Both the position numbers and the translations under genes were made by a program. Shown in pieces: positions 36,863-45,224 of a stretch of DNA of 64,000 bases. The number at the start of each line of letters is the position of its first letter. Positions within the stretch are counted from its first letter, which is position 1. Where the stretch lies: positions 744,001 to 808,000 of the forward strand of contig JBGAJM010000001.1 of NCBI GenBank assembly GCA_044224925.1. The letters are read 5' to 3'. Origin of the DNA: Kapaibacterium sp044224925. GTDB lineage: Bacteria; Bacteroidota; Ignavibacteria; Kapaibacteriales; Kapaibacteriaceae. A model generated the notes under the pieces. The model was given only the letters and a program-made list of their open reading frames with translations. It did no database searches and was not told the origin of the DNA.

Positions 36863-37681
36863 TCAGAACTTCAAGGCGACAACCTGAGGAGTAGTACATT
36901 GGATCTCAATTGGTGCAGTTGGTGTTGCACGTTTTGTGGACCTTGCACGCACCTGGGCATAGAGCTCTACTCCGTGCAGATCCTTCCCAAAACGAGCTTG
37001 AAGACTCCCATACAACATACTTGACAATTCGAAGGTCACCTTTCCTGCACGTGCCGTTGCCTGTCCACCTGTATACTCCACCGCTTGTTCGCATCCATCG
37101 GTTGGGTTCGTGACAATGGCGACATCATAAATCCACGTGCCTTCATTTCGTGTGTCAAGCTGTATGGAGACGTAGGCCGTTGAGTCACGCTTCCCAACTC
37201 CTCTTGAACTCGAATCCTGACTATATGTCCATCGGTACAGAGCAACAGCATTTGAGATCATACTGGGTGAGATCTCTTTTGCGAGACGCAACCGTTGAAC
37301 GGTGAGTGCATCCACTCCAACATACTGGACATTCGTGAGCACATCATTGCTACCACTCACCAAACCACTATACCCTTGTTTAGCTGCCGATACGGTGTAC
37401 ACACCGGCCGGAATGCCGTAGATGGTCCATGACCCATCGTTTGAGGTCGTGTCCCGAAAAACGTTGGTTCCATTCGTTACCGTGACAACGGAGCCACTTT
37501 GATCTGTGGGCTTGTTCCCGAACTCATCGGTCTCGAGAAGAACCGTGCCCGTCAAATAGTTCGCGGAAACACTGGGAGTTGTCGGGTTCGCAGGTCGCTG
37601 AGAACAACTCACACACATGAATCCGGCAGTGATCATCCCTACAACGTAGGCAAACGAGATAGATCGGATGTGTGCACTCAT
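36863..37681 (-). CDS. Lipoprotein with carboxypeptidase-regulatory-like domain (paralogue 3 of 3)
   Basis: 272 aa, function unknown. The ATG at 37681 has an AGAGGGGGT ribosome-binding site and gives a signal ending CVSC. The regulatory-like domain shows DTTSNDGSWTIYGIPAGVYT and NVQYVGVDALT, and the C-terminal beta-rich half resembles the protein at 35139-35966 (VTFELSSMLYGSL versus VTFELPPIVYRDL). It is preceded by heptamer array I-b. Confidence 0.8.
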   Translation of the reverse strand: MSAHIRSISFAYVVGMITAGFMCVSCSQRPANPTTPSVSANYLTGTVLLETDEFGNKPTDQSGSVVTVTNGTNVFRDTTSNDGSWTIYGIPAGVYTVSAAKQGYSGLVSGSNDVLTNVQYVGVDALTVQRLRLAKEISPSMISNAVALYRWTYSQDSSSRGVGKRDSTAYVSIQLDTRNEGTWIYDVAIVTNPTDGCEQAVEYTGGQATARAGKVTFELSSMLYGSLQARFGKDLHGVELYAQVRARSTKRATPTAPIEIQCTTPQVVALKF

Positions 37682-37712
37682 CGTACACCCCCTCTTGGAA
37701 GTAGGCAAACGT

Positions 37713-37791
37713 GTCACTTGTCACTCGTCACTTGTAACTCGTAACTCACTCGTCACTCGTCACTCGTCACTCGTAACTCAACTCGTCACTT
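37713..37791 (-). repeat. Heptamer array I-b (GTCACTY/GTAACTY, eleven units with two partial units)
   Basis: Units on the plus strand run GTCACTT, GTCACTC, GTCACTT, two GTAACTC, a 4-nt remnant, three GTCACTC, GTAACTC, a 5-nt remnant and GTCACTT. On the minus strand the first unit is AAGTGAC; its AAG TGA gives the last Lys and stop codon of the gene ending at 37786. Confidence 0.9.
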
Positions 37792-38484
37792 CTTATTCAG
37801 AACTCCATCACTCGACATCTTATACACCACGGCCGAGCTGAACGTTTGCGCGAGATCGGTCACGGAGGATGGCTCTGCTGTCGACGAACGACCGATCCAG
37901 CATGCCTCTGCCTTCTCATCCGTCAGATCGAAGAGCTTTGTTTCGAGCACGATCGACGTTGACGTTGTCGTGTAGCCGGGCGAGTAGACCGTTTGATACG
38001 ACGTGTAGTAGTGGTTGTAGTACGGATATCCACCCGCACCACCATAGTATCCGCCATAGTATCCGCCGGCAGGAACCGTCGTGGCCGTTGGCGGCACATA
38101 CGTTTCCTTCTTGTCGATGCCCTTCAGCGAGATCATGATGGCTCCGTCAACACCATCGCTCTTGATCTTCTGCACGAGCTTCGAGATCGCATTCGGATCG
38201 TCGATCACACCGTCGGAGTTCGCATCATACGATTCGATGCTGACGATCGTGGAAATGGCAACGGCATCGATGCCCTTCCCCTTCAGCGCCTTCACCACTT
38301 CGGATTCCACCTTGACCTTGTTCAGCGGGTCCTTTGCCATGGCCACGACGACGAGCTTGTTCCACTTGTGACCGACATAGTTGGGGTTGGCCCACGTGTC
38401 GTACACGTCGGTGTAGGAACCGCACGACGTAAGAAGGACGGAAGCCAGGAGGAAGGCGGAAAGGAGTGTTGAACGCATGATCAT
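37786..38484 (-). CDS. Lipoprotein with EF-hand-like loop and Gly/Tyr-rich segment
   Basis: 232 aa, no firm family; the opening YTDVYDTWANPNYVGHKWNKLVVVAM is reminiscent of DUF4136-type outer-membrane lipoproteins. The signal ends LTSC. DANSDGVIDD matches a calcium-binding EF-hand or dockerin loop. Residues about 150-185 are a low-complexity GGYYGGYYGGAGGYPYYNHY stretch. The ATG at 38484 has GAGG 5 nt upstream. A TATATTTG -7 element lies on the minus strand at 38516-38509. The final Lys-stop is encoded by a heptamer unit. Confidence 0.8.
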   Translation of the reverse strand: MIMRSTLLSAFLLASVLLTSCGSYTDVYDTWANPNYVGHKWNKLVVVAMAKDPLNKVKVESEVVKALKGKGIDAVAISTIVSIESYDANSDGVIDDPNAISKLVQKIKSDGVDGAIMISLKGIDKKETYVPPTATTVPAGGYYGGYYGGAGGYPYYNHYYTSYQTVYSPGYTTTSTSIVLETKLFDLTDEKAEACWIGRSSTAEPSSVTDLAQTFSSAVVYKMSSDGVLNKK

Positions 38485-38508
38485 GGGAGCCTCGAAGTAA
38501 ATGATGCC

Positions 38509-38540
38509 CAAATATACGCAGCGCCGTCTTCGTAGCTTTG
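38509..38540. promoter_or_regulatory. Divergent -7 elements between the EF-hand lipoprotein and yebC
   Basis: TATATTTG on the minus strand (38516-38509) and TAGCTTTG on the plus strand (38533-38540) both match TAnnTTTG perfectly. The second is only 4 nt from the yebC ATG, suggesting a leaderless or nearly leaderless message. Confidence 0.5.
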
Positions 38541-38544
38541 CACC

Positions 38545-39285
38545 ATGGCAGGACATAGTAAATGGGCGAACATCAAGCACCGCAAGGCGGTCACAGATTC
38601 CCGTCGCGGCAAGCTCTTCACGCGCATCTCGAAGGAGATCATCGTCGCGGCCAAACTGGGCGGCGGGGATCCCGACAGTAATCCACGTCTGCGCATGGCC
38701 ATGCTCACCGCCCGCGGCGTGAGCATGTCGAACGAGACCATCAAGCGCGCCATTCAACGCGGCACAGGTGAACTCGAAGGCGTGAGCTACGAAGATGTGC
38801 GCTACGAAGGATACGGTCCGGGCGGCGTGGCCTTCATCGTGGAATGCACCACCGACAAACCACACCGTACCGTTGCAGAACTTCGCGCCACGTTCAGCAA
38901 GTGCGACGGAAATCTTGGCGAGACGAATTCGGTGGCGTGGAACTTCGTGCGCAAGGGTGCGCTTACGTTGCAGACATCGCTCACGGAGGACGCCTTGATC
39001 GAACTCGCCCTCGAGGCCGGAGCCGACGATGTGCGCATGACGGACGAGGGTGCCGTGGTGCACTGTGCCGTCGACCTCTTGGGGCAATGTCAGAACGTCT
39101 TTCAAGCGAAGGGTATCCTCGTGACCGAAGCTCGCTACGACTACGAACCCAACACCATGGTGTCCGTCACCGACGCGGCCGTGGTCAAGAAGCTCACCAA
39201 ACTCATCGATATGCTGGAGGAGAACGACGACGTGCAGAATGTTCACAACAATGCCGACGTCGATGACGCGCTGCTCGACACATGA
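38545..39285 (+). CDS. yebC: YebC/PmpR-family protein
   Basis: 246 aa; the N-terminus MAGHSKWANIKHRKAVTD is the family signature. GGGDPDSNPRLRMAM and YEGYGPGGVAFIVEC are also conserved. Members are known as transcriptional regulators and, for some, as translation factors that relieve ribosome stalling. The gene directly precedes ruvC with an ATGA overlap, the common yebC-ruvC order. Confidence 0.96.
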   Translation: MAGHSKWANIKHRKAVTDSRRGKLFTRISKEIIVAAKLGGGDPDSNPRLRMAMLTARGVSMSNETIKRAIQRGTGELEGVSYEDVRYEGYGPGGVAFIVECTTDKPHRTVAELRATFSKCDGNLGETNSVAWNFVRKGALTLQTSLTEDALIELALEAGADDVRMTDEGAVVHCAVDLLGQCQNVFQAKGILVTEARYDYEPNTMVSVTDAAVVKKLTKLIDMLEENDDVQNVHNNADVDDALLDT

Positions 39286-39845
39286 GGATCCTTGGTATCG
39301 ACCCCGGCAGCGTTGTCTGCGGTTACGGCGTGATCGACGTGGAAGGGTCGCGCATCACCCTCGTCGAGTATGGCGTGATCGAGGCCAAGAAGAAGCAGGC
39401 CTCGTTCCCCTTCCGCCTTCAAGACATCCATGCTCGCCTATGCAGCGTGATCGAGCGCTCGAAGCCCGATGCCTGCGCCATGGAGCAGGTGTTCTATGCG
39501 AAGAACGTGGTGAGCGTGGTCAAGCTCTCGCATGCGCGCGGGGTGGCGGTGCTGGCATGTGCGCAAGGCGGCATGGAACCGCATGAATACACGCCGATGC
39601 AGGTGAAGCGCAGTGTGACGGGCAGCGGACGGAGCGCCAAGGAGCAGGTGGGCTTCATGGTGCGCACCATGCTCAAGATCAAGGAAACACCACAGTTCTT
39701 CGATGCCACCGACGCCCTGGCCGTTGCGATCTGTCACGCCCTCAACGGCGGCACCCCCGCCTCCGGCAGGTCCCGCACGTCGAAGCGGAGCTCTTGGGCG
39801 GAGTATGTGGAGAATAACCCGAATAGAGTTACGAGTGACAAGTGA
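39282..39845 (+). CDS. ruvC: Holliday junction resolvase RuvC
   Basis: 187-aa endonuclease. Catalytic acidic residues are in MRILGIDPGSVVCGYG (Asp), AMEQVFYAKN (Glu) and FDATDALAVAICHA (Asp pair). The C-terminal end RVTSDK plus the stop codon are encoded by heptamer repeats (GAGTTAC GAGTGAC AAGTGAC), so the original C-terminus has probably been replaced or extended. ruvA and ruvB are not in the window. Confidence 0.96.
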   Translation: MRILGIDPGSVVCGYGVIDVEGSRITLVEYGVIEAKKKQASFPFRLQDIHARLCSVIERSKPDACAMEQVFYAKNVVSVVKLSHARGVAVLACAQGGMEPHEYTPMQVKRSVTGSGRSAKEQVGFMVRTMLKIKETPQFFDATDALAVAICHALNGGTPASGRSRTSKRSSWAEYVENNPNRVTSDK

Positions 39846-39925
39846 CGAGTGACGAGTTGAGTGACGAGTGACAAGTGACAAACGGGTCTCGTCACTTGTC
39901 ACTTGTCACTTGTAACTCGTAACTT
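39826..39925. repeat. Inverted heptamer array I-c between ruvC and gap
   Basis: The left arm has RAGTKAC units (39826-39879, with one interrupted unit), an 11-nt centre (AAACGGGTCTC), then five GTMACTY units (39891-39925). The arms are complementary, so a long imperfect hairpin can form. The ruvC stop lies in the third unit. Confidence 0.9.
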
Positions 39926-39927
39926 TG
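39896..39927 (+). promoter_or_regulatory. Promoter of gap built from heptamer units
   Basis: TTG (39896-39898) and TAACTTTG (39920-39927) are 21 nt apart and match the Bacteroidota -33/-7 pattern. Both elements lie in, or at the edge of, the heptamer array. The gap ATG follows 28 nt later with no Shine-Dalgarno sequence. Confidence 0.6.
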
Positions 39928-39955
39928 ATTTTCCCACATCTTCCTCCCTACAACC

Positions 39956-40945
39956 ATGGCAATTCGAGTAGCGATCAATGGATTCGGCCGTATCGGCCGG
40001 TTGGTATTTCGTACACTCATTCAGCGTGGCATGAACGTCGACATCGTTGGGATCAACGATCTGACCGATGCTGCGACGCTGGCCCATCTTCTCAAGTATG
40101 ATTCCATGCACGGCAAGTTCGCAGGTACCGTTGAGGTGGCCGATGGCGGATTGCTTGTGAACGGCAAGTTGGTGACGATCTCCAAGGAGAAGCAGATCGA
40201 GAATCTGCCCTGGGCAGACCTCGACGTGGTGATCGAGTCCACCGGTGTGTTCACCGCCAAGGCCGATCTCGAGAAGCATCTCAAGCATGCACGCAAGGTG
40301 GTGCTCACCGCACCGGCCAAGGATACGCTGGACGGATCCGTGGTGATCGGCGTGAACGAAGAGACGCTCACCGGTTCGGAGAAGACCATTTCGAATGCAT
40401 CGTGTACCACGAACTGTCTTGCGCCGATGGTGAAGATCCTGAACGACACGTTCGGCATCGTCCAAGGCTTCATGACGACGGTCCACGCCTACACGAACGA
40501 CCAGAACATCCTCGACCTTCCGCACAAGGACCTCCGTCGTGCACGTGCCGCAGCAGTGAACATCATCCCGACCACAACGGGCGCGGCCAAGGCCGTGAGC
40601 GAAGTGATCCCAGCGATGAAGGGCAAGCTCGACGGTATGGCATTCCGCGTACCGGTGGCCGATGGAAGCATCACGGACTTCACGGCCGTGCTTGCAACAC
40701 CGGCAACGAAGGACGAGATCAATGCTGCCTTCAAGGCCGCTGCCGACGGACCGCTCAAGGGCATTCTCGAATACTCGACCGATCCGCTCGTGAGCACCGA
40801 CATCGTTGGCAATCCCCATTCCTGCATCTTCGATTCGAAGCTCACCATGTCGGCCGGCACCACCGTGAAAGTGGTTGGCTGGTATGACAATGAGTGGGGC
40901 TATTCGAACCGCATCGCTGAACTCGTCGTCAAGGTGGGTTCGTGA
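39956..40945 (+). CDS. gap: Glyceraldehyde-3-phosphate dehydrogenase, type I
   Basis: 329-aa glycolytic enzyme. NAD-binding INGFGRIGRLVFR is at the N-terminus, the catalytic Cys is in SNASCTTNCLAPM, and the C-terminal WYDNEWGYSNRIAELV is complete. Its stop overlaps the pgk GTG start (GTGA), so the two are translationally coupled. Confidence 0.98.
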   Translation: MAIRVAINGFGRIGRLVFRTLIQRGMNVDIVGINDLTDAATLAHLLKYDSMHGKFAGTVEVADGGLLVNGKLVTISKEKQIENLPWADLDVVIESTGVFTAKADLEKHLKHARKVVLTAPAKDTLDGSVVIGVNEETLTGSEKTISNASCTTNCLAPMVKILNDTFGIVQGFMTTVHAYTNDQNILDLPHKDLRRARAAAVNIIPTTTGAAKAVSEVIPAMKGKLDGMAFRVPVADGSITDFTAVLATPATKDEINAAFKAAADGPLKGILEYSTDPLVSTDIVGNPHSCIFDSKLTMSAGTTVKVVGWYDNEWGYSNRIAELVVKVGS

Positions 40946-42132
40946 TACGGAGCATTGCCGACGTTGACGTGAGCGGCAAGCGCGTGCTCACGCGCGTCGA
41001 TCTCAACGTCCCACAGGACGAAGCCCAGATGATCACCGACGATACCCGGATCGTGGAGTCACTTCCCACGATCCGGAGCATCATCGATCGTGGTGGTGTG
41101 GCGGTGTTGATGTCACACCTGGGTCGACCAAAAGGCAAGCGCAACACGACATATTCACTGGCACCGGTTGCCGAGCGCCTTGCCTCCCTCTTGCACCTTC
41201 CTGTTGCCTTCGCGCCCGACTGTATTGGTGCGGAGACATTGTCCATCGTCAACGCTGCCACCAGCGGCTCTGTGGTGCTCTTGGAGAACCTTCGCTTCCA
41301 TGCAGAAGAAGAGGCCAACGATGCGGCCTTCGCAGCAGAGCTGGCCCAGAACGGCGATGTCTATTGCAACGATGCCTTCGGAACGGCGCATCGCGCCCAT
41401 GCCAGCACGGCAGGTGTGGCGTCGCTGTTCGCAGAGCGGTGTGCAGGACTTCTCATGCAAAAAGAGCTGGCCTATTTGGGTGAGGCACTCACGGCTCCCA
41501 AACGTCCGCTCGTGGCCGTCATGGGCGGCTCGAAGATCTCGGGTAAGATCGACGTGATCATGTCGCTCCTCTCCAAGTGTGACACCATTCTGATCGGAGG
41601 CGGCATGATGTTCACGTTCCTCAAGGCACGTGGTGCCGACGTGGGCTCGTCGCTCGTGGAAGAAGACCGACTTGCATTGGCTGCCGACCTTCTTGCGCAA
41701 GCAGAGGCGCGTGGTGTGCGACTCCTCATCCCAACGGATACGGTGGCGGCCACGGCGTTCAGCAACGATGCGGAGCGCGCCGTGGTGTCGACGTCGGAGA
41801 TCCCGTCCGGCCGGATGGGCCTCGACATCGGACCGGCCACCATTGCCTCGTTCACGCATGAGATCCTGCAGGCAGGGACGGTGGTGTGGAACGGACCCAT
41901 GGGCGTGTTCGAGATGAGCAACTTCGAGGCAGGAACGCGAGCCGTTGCCGAGGCCATGGCCGAGGCGACGTCGAAGGGTGCCATCACCATCGTGGGTGGC
42001 GGCGACTCTGCGGCGGCCATCGCGCAGTTCGGACTCACACATGCCGTGACGCACGTGTCGACGGGCGGCGGTGCATCGCTCGAGTTTCTCGAAGGCAAGG
42101 TCCTCCCTGGCGTCGACGCACTTCGCATCTAA
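40942..42132 (+). CDS. pgk: Phosphoglycerate kinase
   Basis: 396-aa glycolytic kinase. TRVDLNVPQDE and LMSHLGRPKGKRN are N-terminal substrate-binding motifs, VAVMGGSKISGKIDV follows in the hinge region, and IVGGGDSAAAI and VSTGGGASLEFLEG are C-terminal nucleotide-binding motifs. It starts with GTG at 40942, four bases inside gap. Confidence 0.98.
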   Translation: MIRSIADVDVSGKRVLTRVDLNVPQDEAQMITDDTRIVESLPTIRSIIDRGGVAVLMSHLGRPKGKRNTTYSLAPVAERLASLLHLPVAFAPDCIGAETLSIVNAATSGSVVLLENLRFHAEEEANDAAFAAELAQNGDVYCNDAFGTAHRAHASTAGVASLFAERCAGLLMQKELAYLGEALTAPKRPLVAVMGGSKISGKIDVIMSLLSKCDTILIGGGMMFTFLKARGADVGSSLVEEDRLALAADLLAQAEARGVRLLIPTDTVAATAFSNDAERAVVSTSEIPSGRMGLDIGPATIASFTHEILQAGTVVWNGPMGVFEMSNFEAGTRAVAEAMAEATSKGAITIVGGGDSAAAIAQFGLTHAVTHVSTGGGASLEFLEGKVLPGVDALRI

Positions 42133-42170
42133 CCTCCAACAACTCTTCCCTCCACACGTCGTAGGGCGCC

Positions 42171-43073
42171 ATGCGCATCTTCCCGCCCTTCATCAAATTC
42201 CTGTTCGTGTCGAACGGGATCATCTTCTTCATCCAGATGTTCTTCGACTCCGGATTCCGCTTTGCCGGTATCCCGCTCGAGGACATGCTCACGCAGTGGT
42301 TCGCCCTTTGGCCTGTGCAGAGCGGACTCTTGATGCCGTGGCAATTGATCACGTATCAGTTCATGCATGGCGGCTTCGGACACATCTTCTTCAACATGTT
42401 CGCGTTGTGGATGTTCGGTATGGAACTCGAGAACATCTGGGGCACGAAGAAGTTTGCCACCTTCTACCTTGCCAGCGGCGTCGCCGCAGGCCTTGTCCAC
42501 CTTGCCGTGAGCTACTTCACCGACGCGGCCTTCGTGCCCACCATTGGCGCCAGTGGTGCCATCATGGGTGTGCTGCTGGCCTTCGGGATGACGTTCCCAA
42601 CACGACCCGTGATGATCTTCCCGCTCTTCTTCCCGATCCCTGCGCGCATCTTCGTGGTGCTCTATGCGGGATTCGATCTTGTGATGGGCATCTCGCGCTC
42701 GGGTGATGGCGTTGCCCACTTCGCTCACCTTGGTGGTGCGCTCGGAGGATTCCTGCTCATCAAGTTCGGCGAACCGTTGTGGCGGTGGATCGAACAGCGT
42801 GGACCGCAACGGCAGACGTGGACGGAGCAACCGTATCAGGACGTGCGCTTCCGCGACGTTCCCAAACAACAACCGGCGCCCGTGATCCGATTCGAGAGCA
42901 CACCCACTCCAACGCCTGCATCCACCTTCACGCCGTCGCGCTTCATCGTGAACGGACAGGCCGTGTCGCAAGAGCAGATCGATGCCATCCTCGATAAGAT
43001 CTCGCTGAGTGGCTATCACAATCTGTCCGAAGAAGAAAAGAAGATCCTCTTTGAAGTGAGCAAACAACTGTGA
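42171..43073 (+). CDS. Rhomboid family intramembrane serine protease
   Basis: 300 aa with six or so membrane helices. The catalytic Ser is in TIGASGAIMG and the catalytic His in VAHFAHLGGALGG; ITYQFMHGGFGHIFFNMFALW is the typical helix-2 signature. A soluble Pro/Thr-rich tail of about 90 residues follows, ending in a helical segment. It is preceded by pgk (38 nt) and overlaps ispG. The substrate is unknown. Confidence 0.93.
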   Translation: MRIFPPFIKFLFVSNGIIFFIQMFFDSGFRFAGIPLEDMLTQWFALWPVQSGLLMPWQLITYQFMHGGFGHIFFNMFALWMFGMELENIWGTKKFATFYLASGVAAGLVHLAVSYFTDAAFVPTIGASGAIMGVLLAFGMTFPTRPVMIFPLFFPIPARIFVVLYAGFDLVMGISRSGDGVAHFAHLGGALGGFLLIKFGEPLWRWIEQRGPQRQTWTEQPYQDVRFRDVPKQQPAPVIRFESTPTPTPASTFTPSRFIVNGQAVSQEQIDAILDKISLSGYHNLSEEEKKILFEVSKQL

Positions 43074-45025
43074 CGCCGTACAGCACGTCGAGCGATACCT
43101 ACCGTCGGCGTACGACCGTCGACGTGTCCATTGGCGATCTCATCATGGGATCCAGCGTTCCCATTCGCATTCAGTCGATGACGACAACGAATACGATGGA
43201 CACGCAAGCCACCATCGATCAATCCATCCGTATGATCGAGGCCGGATGCGAGCTCGTTCGCATCACCGCTCCGAGCATGCGCGAGGCAACGAACCTCGAG
43301 CACATTCGCAACGGACTGCGTGAGCGCGGCTATCGGACGCCGCTGGTGGCCGACATCCATTACACGCCCAACGCCGCCGAGATCGCAGCTCGCATCGTTG
43401 AAAAGGTGCGCGTGAATCCCGGCAACTACGTCGACAAAAAGAACTTCGCCGTCATCGAATACGATGATGCCTCCTACGCTGCCGAACTCGATCGCATTCG
43501 CGAACGCTTCACACCGTTGGTGCGCATCTGCAAAGAGTATGGCACGGCCATGCGCATCGGCACGAATCACGGATCGCTCTCGGACCGCATCGTCAATCGC
43601 TATGGCGACAGTCCGGTGGGCATGGTCGAATCGGCTCTCGAATTCCTGCGCATCGCCGAAGACGAGCACTACTACAACATCGTTCTCTCCATGAAGTCGA
43701 GCAATCCGCTCGTCATGGTGCAGGCCTATCGATTGCTCGTGTCGCGTCTCCAAGAAGAAGGACTGAAGCCCTATCCGCTGCATCTCGGCGTCACCGAAGC
43801 TGGCGATGGCGAAGACGGTCGCGTCAAGTCGGCCGTCGGCATCGGCACGTTGCTCGAAGACGGTCTTGGCGACACGATCCGCGTCAGCCTCACCGAGGCA
43901 CCCGAAGCCGAGATCCCCGTTGCCCGTGCATTGGCGGAGAGGTATGCGGCAAGGATCAAGGAGGCAAGGGTCGATGCCGACATTCCCACGTCGCCCCTCT
44001 ATCCGCACGTCTATCACCGTCGACAGACGCATGCTGTGGCCACGTTCGGACATGATTTCGTTCCGCGCGTGATCGCCGATCTGTCGGCCGCCTCCATCTC
44101 ATCGATGGAAGACCTTGATCGCATTGGTCATCGGTACGACGCCGTCACCGACAAATGGGCCATGAGCGATCAGGGCTGCGATTATGTGTACACGGGAACA
44201 CGTCCACTCCCCTTCATGGCACCGAACGGCATTCGCGAGATCGTCGATCTCGATGTATGGCGCACGCTCGAGAACAACTTCTACAAGGTGCCGCTCATGT
44301 CGGCCACGGCCTACCTGCAGGCCATCACGGCCGCAGAGCGGTCGTTGCATTCCGTGGTCAACATCGTCCGCATGGCGCCGCATGAGGCCACAGCGGCCGT
44401 GCTTGCGGCGCTCCAGCAAGATCCGACGGTCGTCGTCCTCTTGCATTCCGATGCCACGCAATGGATGTCGGCGATGCGCGCCTGCATCACCTCCATGCGC
44501 CTTGCCTCCCTCACCATCCCTGTGCTCATCGAGCGCACGTGCGCCGAAGCCGATGCCGATACGTTGCAGTTGTACACGTCGACGGATGTCGGCGGTCTGC
44601 TCGTTGAAGGCTACTGCGACGGTGTGATGTTGCGCAGTGCGCGGCAGCAGCCGCTTGCCGACGATCTTGCGGCGCTCAACCGACTTGCCTTTGGCATTCT
44701 GCAAGCGGCGCGGACGCGGATGACCAAGACGGAGTACATCTCCTGTCCGTCCTGCGGTCGCACTCTCTTCGACCTCGAAGAGACCACGGCCCTCATTCGC
44801 GCGCAGACCGATCACCTCAAGGGTGTGAAGATCGGTATCATGGGATGCATCGTGAACGGACCCGGAGAGATGGCCGATGCTGACTACGGGTATGTGGGAT
44901 CAGGTCCGGACCGTATCACGCTCTACCGCGGCCAGGACATCGTCCGTCGCAACATCCCTGCGGCCGAGGCCGTGGCATCGCTCATCGACATCATTCGCAG
45001 TGATGATCGCTGGATCGAGCGGTAA
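43070..45025 (+). CDS. ispG: 4-hydroxy-3-methylbut-2-en-1-yl diphosphate synthase, long form
   Basis: 651-aa Fe-S enzyme of the MEP isoprenoid pathway. The N-terminal TIM barrel shows VPIRIQSMTTTNT and PLVADIHYTPNAA; the C-terminal cluster domain has CPSCGRTLFDLEE and GIMGCIVNGPGEMADADYGYVG, giving the three cluster Cys. The large middle insertion (about residues 290-540) is the feature of the plant, Chlorobi and Bacteroidota form. It starts with GTG overlapping the rhomboid stop. Confidence 0.96.
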   Translation: MTPYSTSSDTYRRRTTVDVSIGDLIMGSSVPIRIQSMTTTNTMDTQATIDQSIRMIEAGCELVRITAPSMREATNLEHIRNGLRERGYRTPLVADIHYTPNAAEIAARIVEKVRVNPGNYVDKKNFAVIEYDDASYAAELDRIRERFTPLVRICKEYGTAMRIGTNHGSLSDRIVNRYGDSPVGMVESALEFLRIAEDEHYYNIVLSMKSSNPLVMVQAYRLLVSRLQEEGLKPYPLHLGVTEAGDGEDGRVKSAVGIGTLLEDGLGDTIRVSLTEAPEAEIPVARALAERYAARIKEARVDADIPTSPLYPHVYHRRQTHAVATFGHDFVPRVIADLSAASISSMEDLDRIGHRYDAVTDKWAMSDQGCDYVYTGTRPLPFMAPNGIREIVDLDVWRTLENNFYKVPLMSATAYLQAITAAERSLHSVVNIVRMAPHEATAAVLAALQQDPTVVVLLHSDATQWMSAMRACITSMRLASLTIPVLIERTCAEADADTLQLYTSTDVGGLLVEGYCDGVMLRSARQQPLADDLAALNRLAFGILQAARTRMTKTEYISCPSCGRTLFDLEETTALIRAQTDHLKGVKIGIMGCIVNGPGEMADADYGYVGSGPDRITLYRGQDIVRRNIPAAEAVASLIDIIRSDDRWIER

Positions 45026-45028
45026 CGC

Positions 45029-45059
45029 TTGCACAGCTCACCTCCGTCCGCTATATTGC
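45029..45059 (+). promoter_or_regulatory. Candidate promoter of an intergenic small RNA
   Basis: TTG (45029-45031) is followed after 20 nt by TATATTGC (45052-45059), a near match to the -7 element. It begins 4 nt after the ispG stop. Confidence 0.4.
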
Positions 45060-45065
45060 AGGCGA

Positions 45066-45144
45066 GTTGAGCGGTACTCTCTCCCCTGAGCGCCGCGCCA
45101 GATGCTCATACCTGGATTACCCCTAATTATCCGGGTTTTTTTTT
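45066..45144 (+). ncRNA. Candidate small RNA of about 80 nt, no known family
   Basis: This stretch lies between a promoter-like element (45029-45059) and a strong terminator (45111-45144). It is GC-rich at the 5' part with potential pairing TGAGC/GCTCA. It does not contain the SRP RNA core or tRNA features, and is too short for 6S RNA. The transcript start is estimated from the -7 element. Confidence 0.35.
45111..45144 (+). terminator. Rho-independent terminator (plus strand)
   Basis: The stem CCTGGAT/ATCCGGG (one G-T pair) is followed by nine T. It ends either the ispG operon or the candidate small RNA. Confidence 0.8.
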
Positions 45145-45170
45145 GCCTATCACTCAACCTGGTTGAAACA

Positions 45171-45200
45171 ACAAAGGCCGTCCAAATGGACGGCCTTTGT
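45171..45200 (-). terminator. Bidirectional terminator after rplY
   Basis: A perfect 13-bp stem (ACAAAGGCCGTCC with its complement) closes a 4-nt AAAT loop, 25 nt after the rplY stop. TTGTTTC follows on the minus strand. Confidence 0.8.
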
Positions 45201-45224
45201 TCGTTGACGTCGGAGCCGAGGCTC

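Noticed and set aside
36009..37791. CRISPR array
   Set aside because: Units are 7 bp, contiguous and without spacers; no cas genes are nearby.
45066..45144. SRP (4.5S) RNA or 6S RNA
   Set aside because: The conserved SRP tetraloop/GGAAG core is absent and the length is far below 6S RNA.
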